NCBI GenBank assembly: GCA_021810815.1
Contig: JAJZHR010000013.1
Location: 1 to 14,378, forward strand
Length of the DNA stretch: 14,378 nt
Direction of reading: 5' to 3'
From: Acidobacteriota bacterium
Lineage (GTDB): Bacteria; Acidobacteriota; Terriglobia; Terriglobales; Acidobacteriaceae
Shown: in pieces, positions 6,991 to 14,316 of the stretch
Layout of the letters: the number at the start of each line of letters is the position of its first letter
How positions within the stretch are numbered: the stretch's first letter is position 1
Notes under the pieces: model-generated
The model's database searches: none
Told to the model about the DNA's origin: nothing
Seen by the model: the letters and a program-made list of their open reading frames with translations, nothing else
Made by a program: the position numbers and the translations under genes

Positions 6991-8376
6991 ATGATCTTCA
7001 ACGACAGAGAAGATGCGGGACGTCGATTGGCACATGCGCTCTACGAATACGCCAATCGCAAGGATGTAACAGTACTTGGCATTCCGCGCGGCGGTGTAAC
7101 AGTCGCTTTTGAAGTGGCAGAAGCATTGCATGTGCCGCTGGATATTTTTCTCTCGCGGAAGCTGGGTGTTCCAGGCCAGGAGGAGCTTGCGTTCGGAGCG
7201 ATCGCAGCCGGAAATGGGCGCTATCTGGATCAGCAGGTTATACAGGCTGCTGGAATCTCCGAGCAGCAGATTGAACGCATCACCGACCAGGTAAAAGAGG
7301 TGCTGCACGAGCGCGCCTCGCTCTATCGAGGCAACCGTCCGCCGCTCCATGTCGAGGGACGCGTAGTTATCCTCGTAGACGACGGAGTTGCCACAGGGGC
7401 TAGTATTTTCGCTGCGATCAATGCGCTCCAGCAGATGAAGTCGGCCAAGCTTGTGGTCGCAGTTCCGGTGGCGCCGGCTTCCACCTGCGCCTGGCTCAGG
7501 AAATTGGTGGATCAGTTCGTCTGTCTGGATGAGGAGGAGCAGTTTTATGCTGTCGGCCAGTTTTACCGGGACTTCTCGCAGGTCACTGACGAAGAAGTAA
7601 TATCTTTGCTCCGGCGCGCCGAGCATTTGCCAAGCCCCGCGCATATTCAGCCTGCTCAGGATGCTACCCAGGATGAAGTCCATCGCGAGGTTTCTATCCA
7701 TGTGGGAAATGTCTGGCTGGATGGTACCTTGTCTCTACCCAAAGGAGCAAAAGGTATTGTTGTATTCGCTCATGGAAGCGGCAGCAGCCGTCACAGCCCT
7801 AGAAATCTGCATGTGGCAGAGGTCTTGCAATCCCGGAGAATTGCAACTCTGCTTTTCGACTTGCTGACGCCGCAAGAGGAAGCGGTGGATCAGCGTACCG
7901 CCGAGTTGCGCTTTGATATCAGTCTGTTATCCGCGCGACTGGTTGGGGCAACCAAATGGCTCGAGCAATCCGCTGCAACCAGTCACCTTATCATCGGCTA
8001 TTTCGGCGCCAGCACAGGCGCTGCGGCGGCTCTAGTTGCTGCTGCGCAGCTACCGGACAAGATCGCCGCTGTAGTTTCCCGCGGAGGCCGGCCAGACCTG
8101 GCAGCAGATGCCCTGGAGAAAGTTCAAGCTTCCGTGTTGCTGATTGTTGGCGGACGGGATGAGACGGTCCTAACCATGAATCGTCAGGCATTGGCAAGAC
8201 TGCGGTGCCAGAACAAGCAGTTGGTTGTCATCCCCGGGGCAACCCATCTCTTTGAGGAAGCGGGGAAACTGGAGCAGGTGGCGGGGATCGCGGCTGATTG
8301 GTTTGCCCACCATCTTTTGCAGGAACGCTTGCATCAGAAAGAAGTGGCATCGATCGGAAGCTCTGGAACCCACTAA
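6991..8376 (+). CDS. Phosphoribosyltransferase fused to a dienelactone-hydrolase-like alpha/beta hydrolase
   Basis: A 461-residue two-domain protein. Residues 1-215 are a type I phosphoribosyltransferase: GIPRGGVTVAFEVA at 30-43 and the PRPP loop VILVDDGVATGAS at 126-138. Residues 230-445 are an alpha/beta hydrolase: HGSGSSRHSPRN at 261-272 near the oxyanion site, nucleophile elbow GASTG with Ser341, Asp390 in GGRDE and His419 in GATHLFEE, so the triad is complete. Both domains occur alone in bacteria and the fusion is a known but uncharacterised arrangement; neither a base acceptor nor an ester substrate can be named. The ATG at 6991 has GGGAG 9-10 bases upstream. It is the first gene of a three-gene plus-strand run (gaps of 86 and 85 bp) behind the tandem-operator promoter. 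Context points to stress or dormancy physiology. Confidence 0.9.
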   Translation: MIFNDREDAGRRLAHALYEYANRKDVTVLGIPRGGVTVAFEVAEALHVPLDIFLSRKLGVPGQEELAFGAIAAGNGRYLDQQVIQAAGISEQQIERITDQVKEVLHERASLYRGNRPPLHVEGRVVILVDDGVATGASIFAAINALQQMKSAKLVVAVPVAPASTCAWLRKLVDQFVCLDEEEQFYAVGQFYRDFSQVTDEEVISLLRRAEHLPSPAHIQPAQDATQDEVHREVSIHVGNVWLDGTLSLPKGAKGIVVFAHGSGSSRHSPRNLHVAEVLQSRRIATLLFDLLTPQEEAVDQRTAELRFDISLLSARLVGATKWLEQSAATSHLIIGYFGASTGAAAALVAAAQLPDKIAAVVSRGGRPDLAADALEKVQASVLLIVGGRDETVLTMNRQALARLRCQNKQLVVIPGATHLFEEAGKLEQVAGIAADWFAHHLLQERLHQKEVASIGSSGTH

Positions 8377-8432
8377 GCGTCCGCAATGTCCCGCCAGACG
8401 AGTTCTGGAGTTGCGGCCTTGCGACACACCTT

Positions 8433-8458
8433 AGCTCCAGAGGAAGCTCCTGGAGGCT
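8433..8458 (+). promoter_or_regulatory. Hairpin covering the ribosome binding site of the esterase-like gene
   Basis: CTCCAG at 8435-8440 pairs perfectly with CTGGAG at 8450-8455 across a 9-base loop; with G8456 bulged, two more pairs (8434-8457 and 8433-8458) extend it. The right arm contains most of the TGGAGG Shine-Dalgarno sequence (8451-8456) of the gene starting at 8463. This could lower or regulate translation of the second gene in the operon, or be chance. Confidence 0.35.
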
Positions 8459-8462
8459 GTCA

Positions 8463-9806
8463 ATGCTCAACGCGATCATACCCATCGTCAGCGACCTGGT
8501 GCGCGATGCCGCTCATCCATTGACTGGCTTGCCGACGGATTATGATGCTCTGCTCGAATTCGTCGGCGACGCCCGCTTCGTTCTGCTCGGCGAAGCCTCC
8601 CATGGTACGCATGAGTTCTATCGCGAGAGGATCCGAATCACCCAACGCCTGATACGCGAGAAGGGCTTCGCCGCCGTGGCCGTGGAGGCCGACTGGCCAG
8701 ATGCTTACCGAGTGAATCGGTACGTGCAGGGTGGAAATGTAGACGTGGATGCAGTAGAGGCTTTGAGCGGCTTCCGGCGATTTCCCGCGTGGATGTGGCG
8801 CAATGCGGATGTCCTGGACTTCATTGGCTGGCTGCGCACACATAACGACTATCTGGAGCCCGCCAGAAAGGTGGGATTCTACGGCTTGGATCTTTACAGT
8901 TTGCACACTTCGATAGGCGCTGTTCTCTCGTATCTCGACAGAGTAGATCCCGATGCCGCTCACCGAGCCAGAGTTCGCTATGGCTGCTTCGAGCAGTTCG
9001 GCGAAGACCCCCAAAATTACGGCTACGCCGCAGGATTGGGCCTGAGACCTGACTGCGAAACAGAGGCCGTGGCTCAACTGGTCGATATGCAGCAGAGCGC
9101 GATCGACTACGCCCGCAAGGATGGGTGGAGCGCGATGGAGCACTTCTTCGATGCATGGCAAAATGCTCACGTCGTAAAGGATGCCGAACAGTATTACCGG
9201 ACGATGTTCCGCGGACGTATCTCCTCCTGGAATCTTCGCGACCAGCACATGGCGGAGACGCTCGACGCTCTGGTTGAGCACCTCGAGCGCGAGCATCAGC
9301 CTGTAAAGGTGGTGATATGGGCCCACAATTCACACCTGGGCGATGCGCGCGCCACGCAAATGGGACAGGCTGGAGAGTTGAACGTCGGCCAGCTTGTCCG
9401 TGAGAAATATCGGCGGGACTGCCGGCTGATCGGCTTCACCACCTATACGGGCACAGTAACAGCGGCATCGGAGTGGGACGCCCCGGCGGAGCGGAAGCAG
9501 GTGCGGAAGGCGAGGCCTGACAGTTATGAAGGCCTGTTCCATCAGGTTGGCATACCAGCATTCTCTCTCACGCTGGAGGCGGGCACGCGCGTCGCAGGCG
9601 GTTTGCGAGAGCCAATGCTGGAGCGTGCGATTGGAGTCGTTTACCTCCCTCAGTCGGAGCTTTCCAGCCATTACTTCCGGGCGCGGCTTGCGGACCAGTT
9701 CGATGCGATCATCCATATCGACAGTACCCGGGCAGTGGAGCCGCTGGAGGCAATCGCAGAGGCGGGTGCCGGCGAGCCGGCGGAGACATTTCCGTCCGGC
9801 GTGTAA
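8463..9806 (+). CDS. Erythromycin-esterase-family protein
   Basis: A 447-residue member of the EreA/EreB superfamily (PF05139), about the usual length. The active-site signature GEASHGTHEFYRER is at 43-56 with Glu44 and His47, followed by VEADWPDAYRVN at 74-85 with Glu75, and WAHNSHLGDA at 286-295 with His288; these align with the catalytic or metal-binding positions reported for the family. The ATG at 8463 has TGGAGG 6 bases upstream; an upstream in-frame TTG at 8298 lies inside the preceding gene and is less likely. Most chromosomal members have no shown macrolide activity, so I do not infer resistance. In Mycobacterium Rv2030c a domain of this family is fused to a phosphoribosyltransferase; here the two are adjacent genes, supporting a shared function that is still unknown. 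Confidence 0.9.
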   Translation: MLNAIIPIVSDLVRDAAHPLTGLPTDYDALLEFVGDARFVLLGEASHGTHEFYRERIRITQRLIREKGFAAVAVEADWPDAYRVNRYVQGGNVDVDAVEALSGFRRFPAWMWRNADVLDFIGWLRTHNDYLEPARKVGFYGLDLYSLHTSIGAVLSYLDRVDPDAAHRARVRYGCFEQFGEDPQNYGYAAGLGLRPDCETEAVAQLVDMQQSAIDYARKDGWSAMEHFFDAWQNAHVVKDAEQYYRTMFRGRISSWNLRDQHMAETLDALVEHLEREHQPVKVVIWAHNSHLGDARATQMGQAGELNVGQLVREKYRRDCRLIGFTTYTGTVTAASEWDAPAERKQVRKARPDSYEGLFHQVGIPAFSLTLEAGTRVAGGLREPMLERAIGVVYLPQSELSSHYFRARLADQFDAIIHIDSTRAVEPLEAIAEAGAGEPAETFPSGV

Positions 9807-9891
9807 CGTACCAGAACAAATTGCAGGAATCAGTCCGCGTGGTTCTTGTCGATTCTGTTGCCGTTGTGGAAGCGGGAGGGCTCAGAGAGTG

Positions 9892-11205
9892 ATGCTCGAA
9901 TCCATCCAATCGCAGCGAAATAAGTCATTTCAGTCTCTATTTCAGAATTACCAGGGTCCACCTTTTTCCATTCGCCTTTGGGACGGATGGTGCTGGCATT
10001 CCACGGCGAGGGAGCCGAGTGTGTGCACCCTTGTCGTTCAGTCGGCCGCTGCTTTGCGCTTCCTTGCAGTCCGACCAAGTGAAATCACCCTCGGCGAGGC
10101 ATTCCTGGCCAAAGAGATTGATATTGAAGGAGATCTTTTCGCGGTCTTCGACATGGCAGAACATCTCTTTCGCTGCCCAGGCGGCCAGCGCCAACGCGTT
10201 GGCGACCTGATCTCGCGGATGGCTGTGGAAGTCAGCCATTGGTGGACTCACGGGCAGCGCCATTCGGTGAAGCGGGATCGCAGCGCCATCTCGTATCACT
10301 ACGACCAGCCCCTGGAGTTTTACCAACCATGGCTGGGACCGTCCCTGGCTTATTCGTGCGCGTACTTCAAGTCGGCTGAGGATAGCATCGACACCGCGCA
10401 AAGCAACAAGCTCGAAATGGTCTGCAGGAAGCTGCGCTTGAGCCCCGATGACCGCTTTCTTGACATCGGATGCGGCTGGGGCAGCCTGATTCTGCATGCT
10501 GCGTCCAGGCATTGCGGCTATGCTCATGGCATTACGATCAGCCAGGAGCAGGCGGCGGTCGCGGAAGCTCGCATCGGACGGGCTCTTCTCGCAGAGAATT
10601 GCAAGGCAGAGCTGCTGGATTATCGCCATGCGCCATCCCATTTCCAACCCTTTGACAAGATTGCCAGCCTTGGCATGTTCGAGCACGTCGGCAGGGAAAA
10701 TTTGCCTCGATATTTCCAGACAGTGCATGGACTGCTCAAGCCCGGCGGAGTATTCCTGAACCACGGAATCGCGAAAGCTCCTGTTACCCAAGAGGCCTCT
10801 GTCTTTGGGAAATTGCTCTCGCCGGAAATTCGTGCGATCCCCTTGCTGCAACGCGCCGAGAGCTCGTCGTTCATGGACAAGTACGTTTTTCCAGAAGGCG
10901 AACTCGTCACCATTTCCGAAGCCATGCGTGCGGCGGAATCATCTGGCTTTGAGGTGCGCGACGTGGAGAACTTGCGCGAGCACTACGAGCTTACACTTCG
11001 CTGCTGGGTCAATGGCCTGCAAAGAAACGCCGACACGCTTTTGAAGCATGTTTCTGAAACCACGTACCGTATCTGGCTCCTGTACATGGCAGGGTCTGCA
11101 GCCGCTTTCCGAAGAGGAGATATAGCTGTTTACCAAATGCTGCTCTACCGCCCGGATCGCGGCGCGACCCAGCTTCCCCTTACACGCGAGGATTGGTATC
11201 ACTGA
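9892..11205 (+). CDS. cfa: Cyclopropane-fatty-acyl-phospholipid synthase family methyltransferase
   Basis: A 437-residue SAM-dependent enzyme expected to add a methylene bridge to cis-unsaturated acyl chains of membrane phospholipids. Residues 25-115 look like the N-terminal lipid-binding domain. The catalytic domain has SYHYDQPLEFYQ at 134-145, YSCAYF at 154-159 (Cys156), the SAM loop FLDIGCGWGSL at 189-199, GMFEHVG at 261-267 (Glu264), NHGI with His291, and HYELTLRCW with Tyr365. These correspond to Cys139, Glu239, His266 and Tyr317 of E. coli Cfa, so the bicarbonate site appears intact. The ATG at 9892 has GGGAGGG about 11 bases upstream; reading further upstream would overlap the esterase-like gene in another frame. 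It is the last gene of the run and is followed by a hairpin terminator. Cyclopropanation typically accompanies stationary phase and acid or redox stress. Some family members make other methylated fatty acids. Confidence 0.88.
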   Translation: MLESIQSQRNKSFQSLFQNYQGPPFSIRLWDGWCWHSTAREPSVCTLVVQSAAALRFLAVRPSEITLGEAFLAKEIDIEGDLFAVFDMAEHLFRCPGGQRQRVGDLISRMAVEVSHWWTHGQRHSVKRDRSAISYHYDQPLEFYQPWLGPSLAYSCAYFKSAEDSIDTAQSNKLEMVCRKLRLSPDDRFLDIGCGWGSLILHAASRHCGYAHGITISQEQAAVAEARIGRALLAENCKAELLDYRHAPSHFQPFDKIASLGMFEHVGRENLPRYFQTVHGLLKPGGVFLNHGIAKAPVTQEASVFGKLLSPEIRAIPLLQRAESSSFMDKYVFPEGELVTISEAMRAAESSGFEVRDVENLREHYELTLRCWVNGLQRNADTLLKHVSETTYRIWLLYMAGSAAAFRRGDIAVYQMLLYRPDRGATQLPLTREDWYH

Positions 11206-11624
11206 AAATAAGCCGCGAATCTGCCGTAGAGCCCGACGCAGAGCCGAGCTGCATGCGCGGCTCTTTCCTCTGTTATGCATGGCTCCTCGCTTGCTCTGAA
11301 TCCCCGCCGAGCCTCGATGAAGAAGAGGGTCCGACAGCCAGCCTGGGCTGCTCCTCGTGATCTTGCGGCGTCCGCTTACATGCAACGAGATCAAGACAGG
11401 TGCTAAATGAGCATGCGTTTCAGCCGGGTTGCTCGACAGAATTGCCGCAGCATACCTGTGCCCGGGAACCATCCATTCCATCCTGCGTGCCAAAATTGCT
11501 CCCGAGGACGTCGCCGAGCGGCAGCACCAGCCACGCATCATCGGCTTTTCACCTATGAAAAATCGGAGTAGAAGTTTAGGGTACGTACTTCATTCATCAG
11601 CCAGCACTTGAAAAGGAGCTACAC
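11206..11624 (+). other. Intergenic region before the Gfo/Idh/MocA gene
   Basis: Apart from the terminator near its left end I find no gene or RNA. It should contain the promoter of the gene at 11625; an AT-richer stretch at about 11550-11600, including TAGGGT and the palindrome GTACGTAC, is the likeliest place, but no clear -35/-10 pair can be assigned. No CRP/FNR-like dyad is visible. Confidence 0.4.
11240..11264 (+). terminator. Terminator after the three-gene operon
   Basis: AGAGCCG (11240-11246) pairs perfectly with CGGCTCT (11258-11264), and a mismatch plus GC/GC pair extends it to a 5-base loop. TTTCCTC follows. It lies 35 bp after the cfa-like stop. The T tract is short, so termination may be partial. 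Confidence 0.6.
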
Positions 11625-12944
11625 GTGATCTCCAGACGCACCTTCATCGATGGCCTCGCGCTGAGCGTGGCAGGGGCCGCAATCGGTTCAACAGCTAAGA
11701 GCTACGCTCAGATTCTGGGAGCGAATGATCGCGTGAATTTCGCCGTGATGGGCCTCAACGGTCGCGGTCGAGCGCATCTCTCGGCCCTGGGCGCGAACAA
11801 GGACAAGTCGCGCGTGTCGCACATCTGCGACGTCGACGCGCACATCCTCGAGAAATACGCTGGCGAAGCCGAGCAGGACCTGGGCTACGCCCCCAAGCGC
11901 GATGGCGACTTCCGCAGGGTGCTCGACTCGAAGGATGTGGACGCCATCACCATCGCGACGCCCGACCACTGGCACACCCCGATGGCCGTGCTGGGCCTGA
12001 AGGCGGGCAAACATGTGTATGTCGAAAAGCCCTCCAGCCACAATCCGCGCGAAGGCGAACTGCTGGTGATGGCGCAGAAAAAGTACGGCAAGAAGGTGCA
12101 AGTGGGCGATCAGCAGAGGTCGTCGCCGCACACCATCAAGATCATCCAGCAGATCCACGACGGCCTGATCGGGCGCGCCTACTATGCCAAGTCCTGGTAC
12201 AGCAACACGCGCAAGTCGATGGGCATCGGCAAGGTCGTTCCCGTGCCGGAGTGGCTGAACTGGGAACTCTGGCAGGGACCCGCTCCAAGGAGCGAGTACA
12301 AAGACAATATCGCTCCCTACAACTGGCATTGGCTGCGCAGGTATGGCACCGGCGAAAGCCTGAACAACGGCACCCACGAGGTGGACATCTGCCGCTGGGC
12401 CTTGCAGACGGACTTTCCGCAGCGCGTGACTGCCTCCGGCGGACGCTACCAGTTCAAGGACGACTGGCAGTTCTATGACACGCTGGTCACAAGCTTCGAA
12501 TACCCGGACAAGATGATCTCCTGGGAGGGCAAGAGCTGCAACGGCATGGGCTTCTTCAACCGCGACCGCGGCTCTCTGATCCATGGCACCACCGGCACCG
12601 TTCTGATTGATCGCAATGGCTACGAGGTCTACAACCTGGGCGGCAAGAAGACCGATGAGTACACCACGGGCAACAAGAGCACCTCTCGCGACCTGCTCAG
12701 CCGCGATTCGATGACGGACGCCCATTTTGCCAACTTCATCGATGCGATACGGACGGGAGCGGCGCTGCACTCGCCCATCGAGATCGCCAACATCAGTGTG
12801 ACCATGCTGCTGCTGTCGAACATCGCATGGACGGTGAACCACGAGTTGAGCCTCGACATGCAAACCGGGCACATCACCAACGATCCCCATGCGATGACAA
12901 TGTGGTCGCGCCAGTATCAAAAGGGATGGGAAGTCACGGTCTGA
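11625..12944 (+). CDS. TAT-exported Gfo/Idh/MocA family oxidoreductase
   Basis: A 439-residue NAD(P)-dependent oxidoreductase of the glucose-fructose-oxidoreductase type. The N-terminus is a twin-arginine signal (SRRTF at residues 3-7, hydrophobic stretch 10-22, AKSYA-Q cleavage near 28), so it should be exported folded. The Rossmann motif is VMGLNGRGRAHL at 41-52, followed by ATPDHWH at 111-117 and the EKP motif at 134-136 with Lys135 as the likely catalytic lysine. GTHEVDICRW at 249-258 is typical of the C-terminal domain. It begins with GTG; AAGGAG lies 7 bases upstream and no ATG with a comparable site is nearby. Exported members are common in Acidobacteriota, Planctomycetes and Bacteroidetes; some are GH109-like glycosidases that use a tightly bound NAD. 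The sugar substrate cannot be read from sequence. It appears monocistronic, with a strong terminator after it. Confidence 0.93.
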   Translation: MISRRTFIDGLALSVAGAAIGSTAKSYAQILGANDRVNFAVMGLNGRGRAHLSALGANKDKSRVSHICDVDAHILEKYAGEAEQDLGYAPKRDGDFRRVLDSKDVDAITIATPDHWHTPMAVLGLKAGKHVYVEKPSSHNPREGELLVMAQKKYGKKVQVGDQQRSSPHTIKIIQQIHDGLIGRAYYAKSWYSNTRKSMGIGKVVPVPEWLNWELWQGPAPRSEYKDNIAPYNWHWLRRYGTGESLNNGTHEVDICRWALQTDFPQRVTASGGRYQFKDDWQFYDTLVTSFEYPDKMISWEGKSCNGMGFFNRDRGSLIHGTTGTVLIDRNGYEVYNLGGKKTDEYTTGNKSTSRDLLSRDSMTDAHFANFIDAIRTGAALHSPIEIANISVTMLLLSNIAWTVNHELSLDMQTGHITNDPHAMTMWSRQYQKGWEVTV

Positions 12945-12995
12945 GCCTGCTCCTCGGGGGTGGATCGCTCGATGCCATCACGGTGCAACAACTTC

Positions 12996-13036
12996 AGGGG
13001 CGTGTCCTGTGCCATGCGCAGGACACGCCCTTATTG
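12996..13036 (+). terminator. Strong rho-independent terminator
   Basis: GGGCGTGTCCTG (12998-13009) pairs perfectly with CAGGACACGCCC (13019-13030), with a further wobble pair and an A-T pair outside and a T-G wobble and G-C pair inside, giving a stem of about 14-16 bp. TTATTGCTT follows. It lies about 50 bp after the stop at 12944 and separates that gene from the dehydrogenase unit. Confidence 0.85.
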
Positions 13037-13221
13037 CTTCCATCGCAAATAAATAGAGCTTGCATCCGCAGTCTCAGCCGCGCCATCCTCTGCGACGTCC
13101 AAAACGTACCAGCCCTGTGGAGGTTCACAGCCACAGATTGCGCAGATGCGCGTTGGCCCGGGTGTGCCCTGCACGGATGGAGAGGATACGATATAGCCTT
13201 ATGCAAGTGAGGTGGGCGCGA

Positions 13222-14316
13222 ATGAAAGCTCTTCTGCTTTCGGAATACGAGCATCTTGAAGTGGTGGATATGCCGACGCCGCAACCGGGACCAGACGATG
13301 TGCTGGTGCGCGTCGCGGCTTGCGGCATCTGCGGAAGCGACGTGCATGGGTACGACGGCTCCACCGGCCGGCGCATTCCTCCGGTGGTGATGGGTCACGA
13401 GGCCGCCGGCGTGGTGGAAGCCGCGGGTTCGCGGGTTCGCGGGTTTGGCGTTGGCGACCGCGTCACATTCGACTCCACTGTCTACTGCGGCCAGTGCGGC
13501 TTCTGTCGGCGCGGCGAGGCGAATCTCTGCGACAATCGCCAGGTTATAGGCGTCTCCTGCGGAGAGTACCGTCGAGCCGGCGCGTTCGCGGAATACGTCT
13601 CCGTCCCATCGCGGATCCTCTACCGGCTGCCCGACGGCCTGTCCTTCGCGGAAGCGGCAATGCTGGAAGCCGTTTCCGTCGCTCTCCATGGCGTCAGGAT
13701 CTCCGAACTGGAAGGCGGCGAGACAGCCCTGGTGATCGGCGCCGGAATGATCGGCCTGCTGCTGTTGCAGGCAGCACGCGCGGCCGGATGCGCACGGGTA
13801 TTCGTTGCGGACATCGACGCCACGCGACTCGCCCTCGCAAAGCAGCTCGGCGCGGACGAGACATTGAAGGCTTCTGGTGAGGATCTGATGAAGATGATCC
13901 TCCCGCTGACAGATGGCCGCGGCGTCGACGTTGTGTTCGAGGCGGTCGGCAGGGACGAGACGGTGAACACCGCCATCGATTGCGTCCGCAAGGGCGGCAA
14001 GGTGACACTCGTCGGCAATCTCGCTCCGGAGGTTTCCATGCCGCTGCAGAAAGTGGTCACCCGACAGATCCGTCTGCAAGGATCGTGCGCCTCGGCGGGC
14101 GAATATCCTGAGGCGATGAACCTCATCGCTGCGGGAAAAATCAACGTCGGCGCTCTCATCACAGCAGTGGCGCCTCTGAGCAATGGGCCCTCGTGGTTCC
14201 AGAGGCTGCACGCAAGAGAACCCAACCTGATGAAGATCGTGCTCGATCCGCTCCAGGATCCCCCCAGTCATGACACGCGTCAACAGATCGCCCACCCCTC
14301 GGAGCTGCAGCCATGA
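13222..14316 (+). CDS. Zinc-dependent polyol/threonine-type dehydrogenase
   Basis: A 364-residue medium-chain dehydrogenase, most like sorbitol, galactitol-1-phosphate or L-threonine dehydrogenases. Catalytic-zinc positions are Cys34 in CGICGSD, His59-Glu60 in MGHEAAG and Glu150 in MLEAVSVALHG. The structural zinc lobe is complete with Cys89, Cys92, Cys95 and Cys103. The NAD-binding motif GAGMIG is at 173-178, and Asp197 and Asp199 after strand two favour NAD(H). I chose the ATG at 13222, where the family's usual MKALLLSEYEHLEV begins; GAGG lies about 10 bases upstream. An in-frame ATG at 13201 adds seven residues and cannot be ruled out. About 20 residues (from 343 on) extend past the usual C-terminus and end in an ATGA overlap with the next gene. 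Residues 67-75 are encoded by an 8-bp tandem repeat. Partner genes suggest oxidation of a sugar or polyol. Confidence 0.9.
   Translation: MKALLLSEYEHLEVVDMPTPQPGPDDVLVRVAACGICGSDVHGYDGSTGRRIPPVVMGHEAAGVVEAAGSRVRGFGVGDRVTFDSTVYCGQCGFCRRGEANLCDNRQVIGVSCGEYRRAGAFAEYVSVPSRILYRLPDGLSFAEAAMLEAVSVALHGVRISELEGGETALVIGAGMIGLLLLQAARAAGCARVFVADIDATRLALAKQLGADETLKASGEDLMKMILPLTDGRGVDVVFEAVGRDETVNTAIDCVRKGGKVTLVGNLAPEVSMPLQKVVTRQIRLQGSCASAGEYPEAMNLIAAGKINVGALITAVAPLSNGPSWFQRLHAREPNLMKIVLDPLQDPPSHDTRQQIAHPSELQP
13423..13446 (+). repeat. Octamer tandem repeat inside the dehydrogenase gene
   Basis: Three copies of GCGGGTTC in a row, the third ending in T, lie in the coding sequence for residues 68-75. Because the unit is 8 bp, loss or gain of one copy would shift the reading frame. 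Confidence 0.8.

Noticed and set aside
8460..9326. 288-codon minus-strand frame opposite the esterase-like gene
   Set aside because: Shadow of a well-recognised gene; no motifs, no initiation signal.
8463..9806. Macrolide-resistance gene
   Set aside because: The family name suggests it, but the chromosomal stress-operon context and lack of mobile-element signs argue against an acquired resistance role.
9937..10851. 304-codon minus-strand frame opposite the cfa-like gene
   Set aside because: The sense strand has complete Cfa motifs; the reverse translation has no domain signal.
11688..12920. 410-codon open frame on the minus strand opposite the Gfo/Idh/MocA gene
   Set aside because: Same cause: antisense shadow of a strongly GC3-biased gene, with no ribosome binding site or recognisable motif.
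12994..14295. 433-codon open frame on the minus strand opposite the zinc dehydrogenase
   Set aside because: The plus strand encodes a full dehydrogenase with all zinc ligands. The reverse frame is a by-product of high GC at third codon positions and its translation resembles no family.
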